From a bacterium (GTDB lineage: Bacteria > UBP14 > UBA6098 > JAFGQG01): 40,861 bases of DNA. Below are positions 25,205 to 32,085 of this stretch, in pieces. Position 1 is the first letter of the stretch; every line of letters begins with the position of its first letter. The notes beneath the pieces are model-generated. The model saw nothing but the letters and a program-made list of their open reading frames with translations. It made no database searches and was not told where the DNA came from. The position numbers and the translations under genes are program-made. The DNA lies in assembly GCA_016935765.1 (NCBI GenBank), contig JAFGQG010000122.1:1-40861 (forward strand), in the 5' to 3' direction.

Positions 25205-25233
25205 AAAATAGAACAATACTATATTTTTGTCAA
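25205..25233 (-). promoter_or_regulatory. Predicted sigma70-type promoter for der
   Basis: Minus-strand TTGACA (25233-25228) and TATTTT (25210-25205) are spaced by 17 bases. They precede der and the MerR gene. Confidence 0.65.
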
Positions 25234-25372
25234 GTGTTTCTTAAAAAAAAATATTAAATGATTGACAGAACAGATTGATATTTAATAAAATAAGAGATTG
25301 AAAATTCAGTATTATAAACAGTTAGTAAAGGTTAATACTTTTTTTACTCGATTTTTATAAATGAATAAAAAA

Positions 25373-25445
25373 AGCGGGTGACGGGATTCGAACCCGCGAC
25401 AGCTAGCTTGGGAAGCTAGAACTCTACCAACTGAGTTACACCCGC
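25373..25445 (-). tRNA. tRNA-Gly (anticodon CCC)
   Basis: On the minus strand the acceptor stem is GCGGGTG/CACCCGC. The anticodon stem CTAGC/GCTAG encloses the loop TTCCCAA, which puts CCC at 34-36. The T arm is CGGG-TTCGAAT-CCCG and the discriminator is T, normal for glycine tRNA. It is 73 bases long with no encoded CCA. A T run follows directly and may terminate transcription. Confidence 0.95.
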
Positions 25446-25462
25446 TAATTTTCTAAATAGAT

Positions 25463-25490
25463 AATTTATAATTATGGTTTGAACAGTCAA
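25463..25490 (-). promoter_or_regulatory. Possible promoter for tRNA-Gly
   Basis: Minus-strand TTGACT (25490-25485) and TAAATT (25468-25463) are spaced by 16 bases, about 18 bases before the tRNA 5' end. Confidence 0.5.
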
Positions 25491-25749
25491 GCGTTATGTT
25501 AAATTTAATTTAAATTACTTAGTTTTTAACCTCCTGCTCTGAATATTTTTTTTATCAGTGAGTATATCAGTTTTTTCAGATACCGTGAAAATTTGTTTTA
25601 TTTGAAAAGTCAGTTTAAATTTACACGGTCATGGCTGTCACGATTTTTGAAAACCTCTTATCTCCCACGAATACAACAATTCCCATGGTAAAATAAATCA
25701 CCCTAACGGCACCAAATTCCACTCAAAAATCAAAAATCCCGCCAGCCCC
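25491..25749. other. Intergenic region with no supported gene
   Basis: AT-rich spacer between tRNA-Gly and the end of the 25750-29007 operon. No gene, RNA fold or clear terminator is recognised. Confidence 0.4.
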
Positions 25750-26772
25750 TCAAAAATTCACACGCAAGATAGCGATATTGTAATCCAAACAGGTCTCGCC
25801 ATCAGGAAACTCCTTTATATGCAATAAGTTCGGGTATTGATCGAGAGGTATCAATTGAACATCGAAAGGTGACTCTCTTTCTTCTATCTCCTCGTTATCC
25901 CAGAAATCCTTCGACTCTTCCCACTTCCTTTTTTTGGCGTTTCGCTCATCAATGCCTCGGAAAATCATGGTTCCTGTTAAAGATCCTATAGTGAATCCAA
26001 GGGCTGCTTCCTGCCAACCGAAATCCATGTCCCTTGAGACGGAAGAATACGGCGCGTAAAGCGCGAGTCCAGAAACTATTCCAAGAAATGTGCCGTTAAG
26101 CCCGATACCCACGCAAGGCGCTTTAAATGGTTCCGGATTATAGTATTCCATGCGAATATCCCGCGGGACAAGCACATAATACTCTTTGTCTTCCTGCTTT
26201 CCAATAAAGTAACCAGCCATTGCTCCTGCAGTCCCCCCCAAAAAAGCGCCATAATATGGAGCATAACGATGTTCATAACTATAGAAATTCTCCGTCCACG
26301 AAGATTCCCCCCATTCTTCGTCATGGTATTCACTCCTCACCAGCTTCTTGCCCTGAAAACCCTTTCCTACTACCATTCCAATCGCAGAGCCAAAAGTGAA
26401 ACCACTCATAGCTCCTACTGCTCTGTAACTCACTCCCCTGTCATAGGAACTTTCCCGTAACCACTTCTCTGTACTCCATTTAACCTCGGATGATAATGCA
26501 GTTTCAGCAGTATCTTTAGTTGCGCCTAATGGTATTGGTACGAAATCGTCAGCACCATTCTCCCCTTCAGTTTCAGAACTCTGCGCTATTATTATGTAGT
26601 ACATACTGCTCCCGTCATCGAACCTGGATGCAGTTTGAAGCTGTTCACTTCTATCTGCAGCATATTTGTTTTCTAATTCCAGCGTTACCTCAGCGTCAGG
26701 GATTAAGCCGGCAATTGGGAAAATAAGGAGAATAAATAAGAGCGGTGTGATAAAATACTTTATTTTGTACAT
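25750..26772 (-). CDS. Exported glycine-zipper protein of unknown function
   Basis: No known family is recognised. The frame extends upstream to 26799, but ATG 26772 (MYKIKYFITPLLFILLIFPIAG) is chosen because GGAAGG lies six bases before it and a signal peptide then starts at once; the product is 340 residues. After the signal (about 1-25) come a soluble stretch, then glycine-rich hydrophobic segments (GAMSGFTFGSAIGMVVGKG, GAFLGGTAGAMAGYFIGK, GIGLNGTFLGIVSGLALYAP, LGFTIGSLTGTMIF) of the glycine-zipper type, spaced by polar loops. These may pack in a membrane. The C-terminal part is acidic and soluble (VQLIPLDQYPNLLHIKEFP). It is the last gene of a three-gene operon, 46 bases after the UbiA-like gene when counted from this start. 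Confidence 0.7.
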   Translation of the reverse strand: MYKIKYFITPLLFILLIFPIAGLIPDAEVTLELENKYAADRSEQLQTASRFDDGSSMYYIIIAQSSETEGENGADDFVPIPLGATKDTAETALSSEVKWSTEKWLRESSYDRGVSYRAVGAMSGFTFGSAIGMVVGKGFQGKKLVRSEYHDEEWGESSWTENFYSYEHRYAPYYGAFLGGTAGAMAGYFIGKQEDKEYYVLVPRDIRMEYYNPEPFKAPCVGIGLNGTFLGIVSGLALYAPYSSVSRDMDFGWQEAALGFTIGSLTGTMIFRGIDERNAKKRKWEESKDFWDNEEIEERESPFDVQLIPLDQYPNLLHIKEFPDGETCLDYNIAILRVNF

Positions 26773-26818
26773 CCTCATCCTTCCACTAAGTTCCGGCAAA
26801 TATTTACTTTTAACAACC

Positions 26819-28447
26819 CTATAATTTAATATATACAGAAAAGAAAATAATGCAATAAAAAATTGTGTAAACGATGAATATTGGTAATTCAGTTGGTTTC
26901 TTCCTATTTATAAGAAAAAACACAACGCTTCCGAGGATTACCGCAAAGATCAAGATTAATACCGATTTCAGGAGCAGAGCAATCGCCAGAAAGGAGCTTA
27001 TGGTAAGGAAGCTGACTATTATTCTCCCCTTTTTAGGACCTAAAAAGGAAACAAGCGTTTTCTTACCGTTAATACTATCTGTTCCAGGGTGGATAATTTC
27101 CTTTATATTGAATACGAAAGTGTACAATATCAGGATCGCGAATATGAGCTTTGGTGGAAATCCCATGTAGCTGTAATCCTTTGAGAATATCGCGAAACCC
27201 GCGAGACAAACGAGAAGAGAGCAAGCTGCGAGAGAAAAGCTGCCCAGAAGTGGAATACGTTTCAATCGAACAGGGGTCGCTGAATAGAGATATGCGATAC
27301 TCAGAAATAAAAGTACTGGAATAAAAAATGGGTATCTAACTAGGAATGCCACCATCAAAGCGAGAATTAGAAGTACCAGGTTAAAAGCTTTCCGTTCATT
27401 CAGGTTAAATGAAACCGCATCGGTTGATTGCCCTGGTTTTATTGCGGAATTGTATTCATGAACATTTTCACTTCTGTTCCTATCAAACCATAACCACGCA
27501 AATAGTATAGAGCAGCAAGCTGTTAAGACAATTAATATTGGAAATGGCGTTTCAAAGAACGGTAAAGGTTTCGCCATGTAATACCCTATCAGCATTCCCG
27601 ATGCAAGCATTATCATGAAGTGTATGCTCATCAGGCTTTTAGTTTTCTTTACTAATTCCAGAAACTTATCATTATCATAACAGTAAATCCAGATACCGAG
27701 TTCAACCAGCAATATTGGGAAGAAGAGCAATCCCATTTTTTGGTTAAATGAGTAGAAATGGTTGAGTACAACGTCGCCGGCGAGAATTCTATCTGGTTCC
27801 ATTGCAAAGCCTATTATATTCCAGAAAATAGTAACAAGTGAAGGTAATCCTGCGAATAGAAACACCACAAGATAGAGGGATATTATTCCAAGGGCGGTTT
27901 TGAGCCATTTTCCTGTCTTGGTATACAGGTAAAAAATGAGGAGAATGAAGATAATGCTCATTTCGATGTGGATTCCAGGGGTGACTCCGCTTCCTGAATA
28001 CTGCCCGAAATAGACCGTGAACCTGCTCAAGAGGTATTTGAAATCCCCGAAAAAGTATGACATGTTATATCCCTTCCCACCGGAGATTATCAGGTCCAAT
28101 ATCGGCGCTAAAAGGATAATGGGAAAAAATAGCAGTATCAGCTTGCTAACTCTCTCTACCCTCTCTTTGGTGAAATAATGCAGAACTATGATTAAAGCCA
28201 TTGCGGCGCAGATATATCCGAGTGGGAAGTGCACGAAAAAAGCAAGCGATGATATCGGGGTCCAGAGATTACCGAGGTCTGAAAAGGTCTCTAAAAAATT
28301 CCTGAGAAAAATCGCGCATAATACAAACAGCAATAGACTGTTAAAAGAAAAACTGCTATTTTCAAACTTCTCAACGAATCCTCTAAACTTATCGGCCATT
28401 TTTCCACTCATGCTTTTCCGCATTTCATCGGTTTCGAGTTTACTCAT
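26819..28447 (-). CDS. Polytopic membrane protein with degenerate UbiA-like prenyltransferase half
   Basis: A 542-residue inner-membrane protein with about 14 hydrophobic helices. Residues 1-290 are an unrecognised membrane domain. About 290-540 resembles UbiA prenyltransferases: the loop YLYSATPVRLKRIPLLGSF and the second-motif region VFNIKEIIHPGTDSINGKKTLVSFLG. UbiA enzymes hold Mg-prenyl-diphosphate with aspartates in NDxxDxxxD and DxxxD. Here the first motif region reads FAWLWFDRNRSEN, keeping one aspartate, and the second keeps only the last (GTD). Prenyl transfer is therefore doubtful, and the protein may be a diverged enzyme or transporter. It is flanked at 20 bases by the lipoprotein gene, with the glycine-zipper gene following. 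Confidence 0.7.
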   Translation of the reverse strand: MSKLETDEMRKSMSGKMADKFRGFVEKFENSSFSFNSLLLFVLCAIFLRNFLETFSDLGNLWTPISSLAFFVHFPLGYICAAMALIIVLHYFTKERVERVSKLILLFFPIILLAPILDLIISGGKGYNMSYFFGDFKYLLSRFTVYFGQYSGSGVTPGIHIEMSIIFILLIFYLYTKTGKWLKTALGIISLYLVVFLFAGLPSLVTIFWNIIGFAMEPDRILAGDVVLNHFYSFNQKMGLLFFPILLVELGIWIYCYDNDKFLELVKKTKSLMSIHFMIMLASGMLIGYYMAKPLPFFETPFPILIVLTACCSILFAWLWFDRNRSENVHEYNSAIKPGQSTDAVSFNLNERKAFNLVLLILALMVAFLVRYPFFIPVLLFLSIAYLYSATPVRLKRIPLLGSFSLAACSLLVCLAGFAIFSKDYSYMGFPPKLIFAILILYTFVFNIKEIIHPGTDSINGKKTLVSFLGPKKGRIIVSFLTISSFLAIALLLKSVLILIFAVILGSVVFFLINRKKPTELPIFIVYTIFYCIIFFSVYIKL

Positions 28448-28467
28448 AAATAATCCTAGTTTGCTGC

Positions 28468-29007
28468 CTAAATAAATTTAAAACTCTGTATTATCTTCTC
28501 CAATTCTTTCTCATAGTGCGAATAAGCTTTCTCGGGAACTGTAACTGTTATTACGAAAGCGATTTTATCTCTAATGAAACACAGGTTACGATATTTTAAG
28601 GATACACCGTTATCCTTAAATAAATATTCAAGATCGTACATCTCTATTTGGTTGACTATATTTGTTTTTTCGGAAAGTATTTCGACGCCTTGTTCTTCCA
28701 GGGCTGCCCGGTTTCTGTGTCCATATTCTTTCGGGGTGGTCATCGAGGGCAGGTGTTCAACGACGATCACCAGGTTCGGTACGAAACCGTCTATCACTGC
28801 TTCGGATTTCACTATCACAAGCAGGTCTGTCATGCCGGTTTCTTCTGTGAGTATCCACCCGGAATCCGGGCAGCTTATGCGGAATTTGTACTGTGGATCG
28901 GTAAAAACATGTTTTGGGGGATTGCCAGGTGGTCCGCAATTCACCAGGGGCAATATTATTATGAACAAACAGCATATCTTACCGCGTAATTGAAGAAATG
29001 TTCTCAT
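28468..29007 (-). CDS. Lipoprotein with PsbP/DUF1795-like domain
   Basis: A 179-residue exported protein. An N-terminal hydrophobic segment ends in LVNC-G (about residues 21-25), a lipobox for acylation at the cysteine. The rest (about 35-179) is a single alpha-beta domain starting FTDPQYKFRISCPDSGWILTEE and ending FVITVTVPEKAYSHYEKELEKIIQSFKFI. This layout is seen in PsbP-like and DUF1795 proteins, where residues near 'yS...P.gW' open the fold and 'i..Sfk' closes it. Role unknown. It is the first gene of a three-gene operon, and the product is probably anchored in a membrane facing the periplasm. Confidence 0.72.
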   Translation of the reverse strand: MRTFLQLRGKICCLFIIILPLVNCGPPGNPPKHVFTDPQYKFRISCPDSGWILTEETGMTDLLVIVKSEAVIDGFVPNLVIVVEHLPSMTTPKEYGHRNRAALEEQGVEILSEKTNIVNQIEMYDLEYLFKDNGVSLKYRNLCFIRDKIAFVITVTVPEKAYSHYEKELEKIIQSFKFI

Positions 29008-29433
29008 AGCATGTTAATTAAATTGGAGTTTAAACCATTTAGAGTAAATTATACCTATCCTCTCTTCTAAGTCAAACGGTTTTTTGGGGTTCACCACATT
29101 TGTGGATACTTTCGGCTTCAAGTTTTATAGATTCTTTTAACTTCCTGGATGAGCGGATGAACCAAATTAAAAAATTGGTTTGGGATGGCTGGATGACTGT
29201 TCATTATATTTGCTCATGTTCATAATTACAGTTTACAATAGGTTCCCCTATTTTGTTTGCCTTTCCATCCATTCATCCATCCCTTTCTGTGCAGACTGTG
29301 ATTGAAATTTTTAGTATCCTTTGCTGTAAACAGATTCTTATTATTTATAATGATGATCCTTCTTTAAGTTTTTTTCAAGTTGACAGAAAGGATAAGGTTA
29401 CTTTATTGGAATTCAATAAACAGGATAATCTAA
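29008..29433. other. Divergent intergenic region
   Basis: This 426-base spacer lies between genes that diverge. A perfect CCACA-TT-TGTGG inverted repeat is at 29094-29105, and an imperfect inverted repeat of GGATGG-type sequence is at 29182-29199 and 29266-29283. Near the plus-strand gene a TTGACA (29380-29385) has a poor -10 partner. No gene is supported. Confidence 0.45.
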
Positions 29434-30072
29434 ATGCGATTGAAGATTCATTTAATACTATTTGGAGGGCTATTCTTTTTGCTCTCCTTTTCTTCAAATG
29501 TTTTAACCCAGCCAAAACTCGCTGTGGGCACGGTGACCGGAGTGAATTTCAGCAAGATAAGCATGGATCCGTTCCCTCCGGAATTTGTGTCGATCGATTA
29601 TAAAACATCGGCTTTTTCCGGCTTGGTTCTCTCATATTATTTGACAGATAAACTCCAGGTCAATTTCGAGCCTTCATTCATTGAAAGGGGCGCTGAATAC
29701 GAAGTAGCGGTAGCTCCCGGCTGGAACGAAAATTACTCGTATTCCATGTATTATATTACACTCCCGCTGGTTTTCAAAGAGAAGATATATGATTTCACTA
29801 TATCACCTGTATTGCTAGCGGGATTCGAAGCTTCTTATTTGTACAGGGCTACTTACGAGAATGCTGACTATAAAGATGAATTCAACAACTGGGATTTCGG
29901 TTTGGATTTCGGAGCAGGATTTGAATACATCTACAATGATGAACTCCTGGTAACTGCCAGGTTGAATTATCATCTAGGGGTAGTGAATATCATCAAGGAC
30001 GAGTCCTCTGATTACACTTACAGGAATGAGGGGTTTGAGTTTTCGGTGGGGATTCTGGGATTATATGAGTGA
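29434..30072 (+). CDS. Small outer-membrane beta-barrel protein (PorT/OMP_b-brl_2-like)
   Basis: A 212-residue protein with a signal peptide at 1-26 (ends VLTQ). The mature part shows regular amphipathic strands with aromatic edges (LAVGTVTGVNFSKI, SGLVLSYYLTDKLQVNFEPSFIERGAEYE, MYYITLPLVFKE, WDFGLDFGAGFEYIYNDELLVTARLNYHLG), ending EFSVGILGLYE. This is the eight-stranded barrel pattern of the OMP beta-barrel family (PF13568) common in FCB bacteria, including the line 'YITLPL.fK'. The last residues lack a classic terminal phenylalanine. AGGA precedes the ATG. It stands alone. Confidence 0.83.
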   Translation: MRLKIHLILFGGLFFLLSFSSNVLTQPKLAVGTVTGVNFSKISMDPFPPEFVSIDYKTSAFSGLVLSYYLTDKLQVNFEPSFIERGAEYEVAVAPGWNENYSYSMYYITLPLVFKEKIYDFTISPVLLAGFEASYLYRATYENADYKDEFNNWDFGLDFGAGFEYIYNDELLVTARLNYHLGVVNIIKDESSDYTYRNEGFEFSVGILGLYE

Positions 30073-30569
30073 TCTGAGTATAGGCTATCTCGGGTAATCG
30101 GGATCAAGTGGGAACTCTGGTTAGAAACGCAGTCTAAGCATTGCCGACAGATTCACTGACTTCTCCCGGAGTGCATTGACTTTGAATGCTTTAAATTAAT
30201 GTACTAATGCGATTTAACCATGATATTTTATTCCCACCTCCAAAAAAAAATAAATTACCATTCAAGCCAATGCTAATTAAGCATTATTTAGGTTTATATT
30301 CATTGCCGGCAGACGCACTGGTTTGTTTACAAACACTAATTTGATATATAAACATAAATTAATTTGTAACACTGAATTCAATTTACATCCCTTGATTCAA
30401 GTAAACAAAGTCAGTGCACTCCCAAAAAGATACAAAAAAAAATCGTTTCCGCATCATTGAGGCGGGGTAAAAACCAAATAGTCATTCTGTACTTATATAC
30501 CATTGCATCTATATTATCTTGTAGAGTCTTTATTTCCCCCCAGTCATCAATCGACAATCATCAATTAAT
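30073..30569. repeat. Intergenic region with inverted and degenerate direct repeats
   Basis: No gene is seen in nearly 500 bases. GGAGTGCATTGACTTTG (30168-30184) recurs inverted with one mismatch at 30406-30422. A related CACTGGTTTGTTTAC element at 30316-30330 pairs with GTAAACAAAGTCAGTG at 30401-30416, flanking an AT-rich core. A perfect GTTTGT-TT-ACAAAC repeat is at 30321-30334. CATTGCCGACAG near 30140 and CATTGCCGGCAG at 30301 are degenerate direct copies. This may be the remnant of a small non-autonomous element. Confidence 0.5.
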
Positions 30570-31604
30570 TCAATCCCGAACACAGCGCACCGAAAAGCCA
30601 TAGAGTTTACTGTAGCGGTATCGGTAAACTACTGCGTAATAGTAGTATATGTTCCGGTACCAGGCACTGCGTACCGACTCGGAAGAAGACCAGAAATACG
30701 AGTTGTGTATCAAATCATAGTAACTACCATCGCCATCACGGTAGCCGGCCGGCAACGCTGTAAAGCCGCTGCTACCAAATTCAGGATCATCCTCCAAATC
30801 TCCATCGTACCAAAGGTCTGCCCTGCCAGCCAACTTGCTGCCTTCATTTGTGCCGCGATATCCATAAGAATCAGCTTCTGCTGGATTCATACCAAGGTAA
30901 ATTTCCAGTGTTTTCCACTCCTCATCAGTAGGTACATGCCAACCATCCGGCGCAAGACCGTGGGAATCATCTACTGCATACCAATTGTAAAGTCTGCCAT
31001 AAGCCGCTACATTCGAAGTGCCGTTATCGTATTCACAATAAGCGCCTGTTTCTGTTTCATATAAACCATACCATTCATTATCGTTGGTTATATTCGGAAT
31101 TGATGTACCATCACGGTAATGAGTAACCTTAAGGTTTTCCGCCATCCAGCATTGGTCACCTATCTGTATAGTGACGTAACTATTCCCATCGATGTCAAAG
31201 CAGGTTTCACCACCACCGCCTGAAGTCGTAAATGTACGGGTATTGCCATAAGCAGTACCCTCGCTGTTGGTCGCATAAGCCCTTACATAATATGGTGTAG
31301 AAGGTGTTAATCCGGTAAGAGTGCTCGTAAATTCTCCTATCCCGCTACTGTCTATTGTAATTCCATCTGAAGTGTCAGGTGAAGCCGAAGTACTCCAGCA
31401 AACTCCACGAGCAGTTACTTCAGAAGCTCCACTATCGGTTACTGTGCCACCGCAAACTGCTGTGGTTTGGGTTATTGATGTTACTGTTGCTGTCGTTACT
31501 ATGGGAAGATTATCATCTCCATTACCATTCAGGCCGTTGCTGTCGCTTTCGCAACCAATAAACATTATTATAGCAAGTAAAAAAAGCATTAATGTTCTAC
31601 GCAT
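30570..31604 (-). CDS. Lipoprotein with FN3-like domain and Fib_succ_major (TIGR02145) C-lectin-type domain
   Basis: A 344-residue exported lipoprotein. Its lipobox is FIGC (about residues 15-18), followed by a Gly/Asn linker. About 35-130 is a fibronectin-like repeat (ATVTSITQTTAVCGGTVTD, LTPSTPYYVRAYATN). About 135-344 is the Fibrobacter major paralogous domain (DQCWMAENLKVTHYRDGT, GRLYNWYAVDD, APDGWHVPTDEEW, FTALPAGYRDGDG, GFSVRCVRD), which has a formylglycine-enzyme/C-lectin-like fold. The segment before the conserved end (WYRNIYYYYAVVYRYRYSKLYG) is unusually rich in tyrosine and arginine. In related proteins this is the most variable part, and in C-lectin-fold targets of diversity-generating retroelements it is the mutated part. 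Ligand binding at the cell surface is the likely role. Confidence 0.85.
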   Translation of the reverse strand: MRRTLMLFLLAIIMFIGCESDSNGLNGNGDDNLPIVTTATVTSITQTTAVCGGTVTDSGASEVTARGVCWSTSASPDTSDGITIDSSGIGEFTSTLTGLTPSTPYYVRAYATNSEGTAYGNTRTFTTSGGGGETCFDIDGNSYVTIQIGDQCWMAENLKVTHYRDGTSIPNITNDNEWYGLYETETGAYCEYDNGTSNVAAYGRLYNWYAVDDSHGLAPDGWHVPTDEEWKTLEIYLGMNPAEADSYGYRGTNEGSKLAGRADLWYDGDLEDDPEFGSSGFTALPAGYRDGDGSYYDLIHNSYFWSSSESVRSAWYRNIYYYYAVVYRYRYSKLYGFSVRCVRD

Positions 31605-31660
31605 TTTAAAATTCCTTAAGTAAATTAGAAATATTTATTTTAGCTATTAGATAAATCATT

Positions 31661-31689
31661 CCTGTTTTTCTAAACAGGTCATTGACCTG
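31661..31689 (-). promoter_or_regulatory. Overlapping, mutually exclusive hairpins in a 5' leader
   Basis: CCTGTTT-TTCT-AAACAGG (31661-31678) and CAGGTC-ATT-GACCTG (31675-31689) are both perfect inverted repeats and share CAGG. Only one stem can form at a time. The pair lies about 60 bases upstream of the 31604 start and so could be in its leader. Confidence 0.4.
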
Positions 31690-32042
31690 CAAAACACCTA
31701 CTTCCATGCAGTATATGAAGCTATTTAATTAATAGAACTTATCTTACCAAATTACGGATTTAATATAAATCATGAACAATAATTGTCAATTTTAAATTAG
31801 AGAAACCCTGGCGGAAAAGAAATTAAAGAATTCCTTGCAACAATTGACTAATGACAAATGATAAATAACAAATAAAGAAACTACCACAGATAAAACAGTC
31901 GGAGAATGGCAAATTTATGTCGCTGGTGGAAGCATCCCTTCAATGCCATTGTTTCCCCTACATCCCCCAAGCGGGACACATTCATGAGTCCCCTACCCCC
32001 GTGAAACGCTGATTTTCAAAATGGGAGTTTTTTTTAGTTTTC

Positions 32043-32070
32043 ATTGCTAATTGCTAATTGCTAATTGATA
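32043..32070. repeat. Heptanucleotide tandem repeat ATTGCTA
   Basis: Three exact copies of ATTGCTA are followed by a variant ATTGATA. It lies just downstream of the stop of the 1680-residue gene (minus strand). Confidence 0.8.
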
Positions 32071-32085
32071 ACTGCTTACTATCCC

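Larger units (their letters stand above)
31605..32085. other. Intergenic region with overlapping hairpins and heptamer repeats
   Basis: A 481-base spacer between two minus-strand genes with no supported gene. It contains two overlapping stem-loops at 31661-31689 in the leader of the 31604 gene, repeated AATGACAAATGATAAA-like sequence near 31850-31875, and a heptamer tandem array at 32043-32070. These last two lie in the 3' flank of the 1680-residue gene. Confidence 0.45.

Noticed and set aside
29253..29603. Plus-strand open frame of 116 codons before and overlapping the outer-membrane barrel gene
   Set aside because: It overlaps the clear signal peptide of the 29434 gene in another frame and has no recognisable domain.
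30073..30569. Template repeat of a diversity-generating retroelement next to the Fib_succ_major gene
   Set aside because: I looked for a second copy of the variable tail's conserved end (reads GGCTTTTCGGTGCGC on the coding strand) in the window and saw none, nor any reverse transcriptase.
32043..32070. Possible CRISPR-like array
   Set aside because: Units are seven bases with no spacers. It is a simple tandem repeat.
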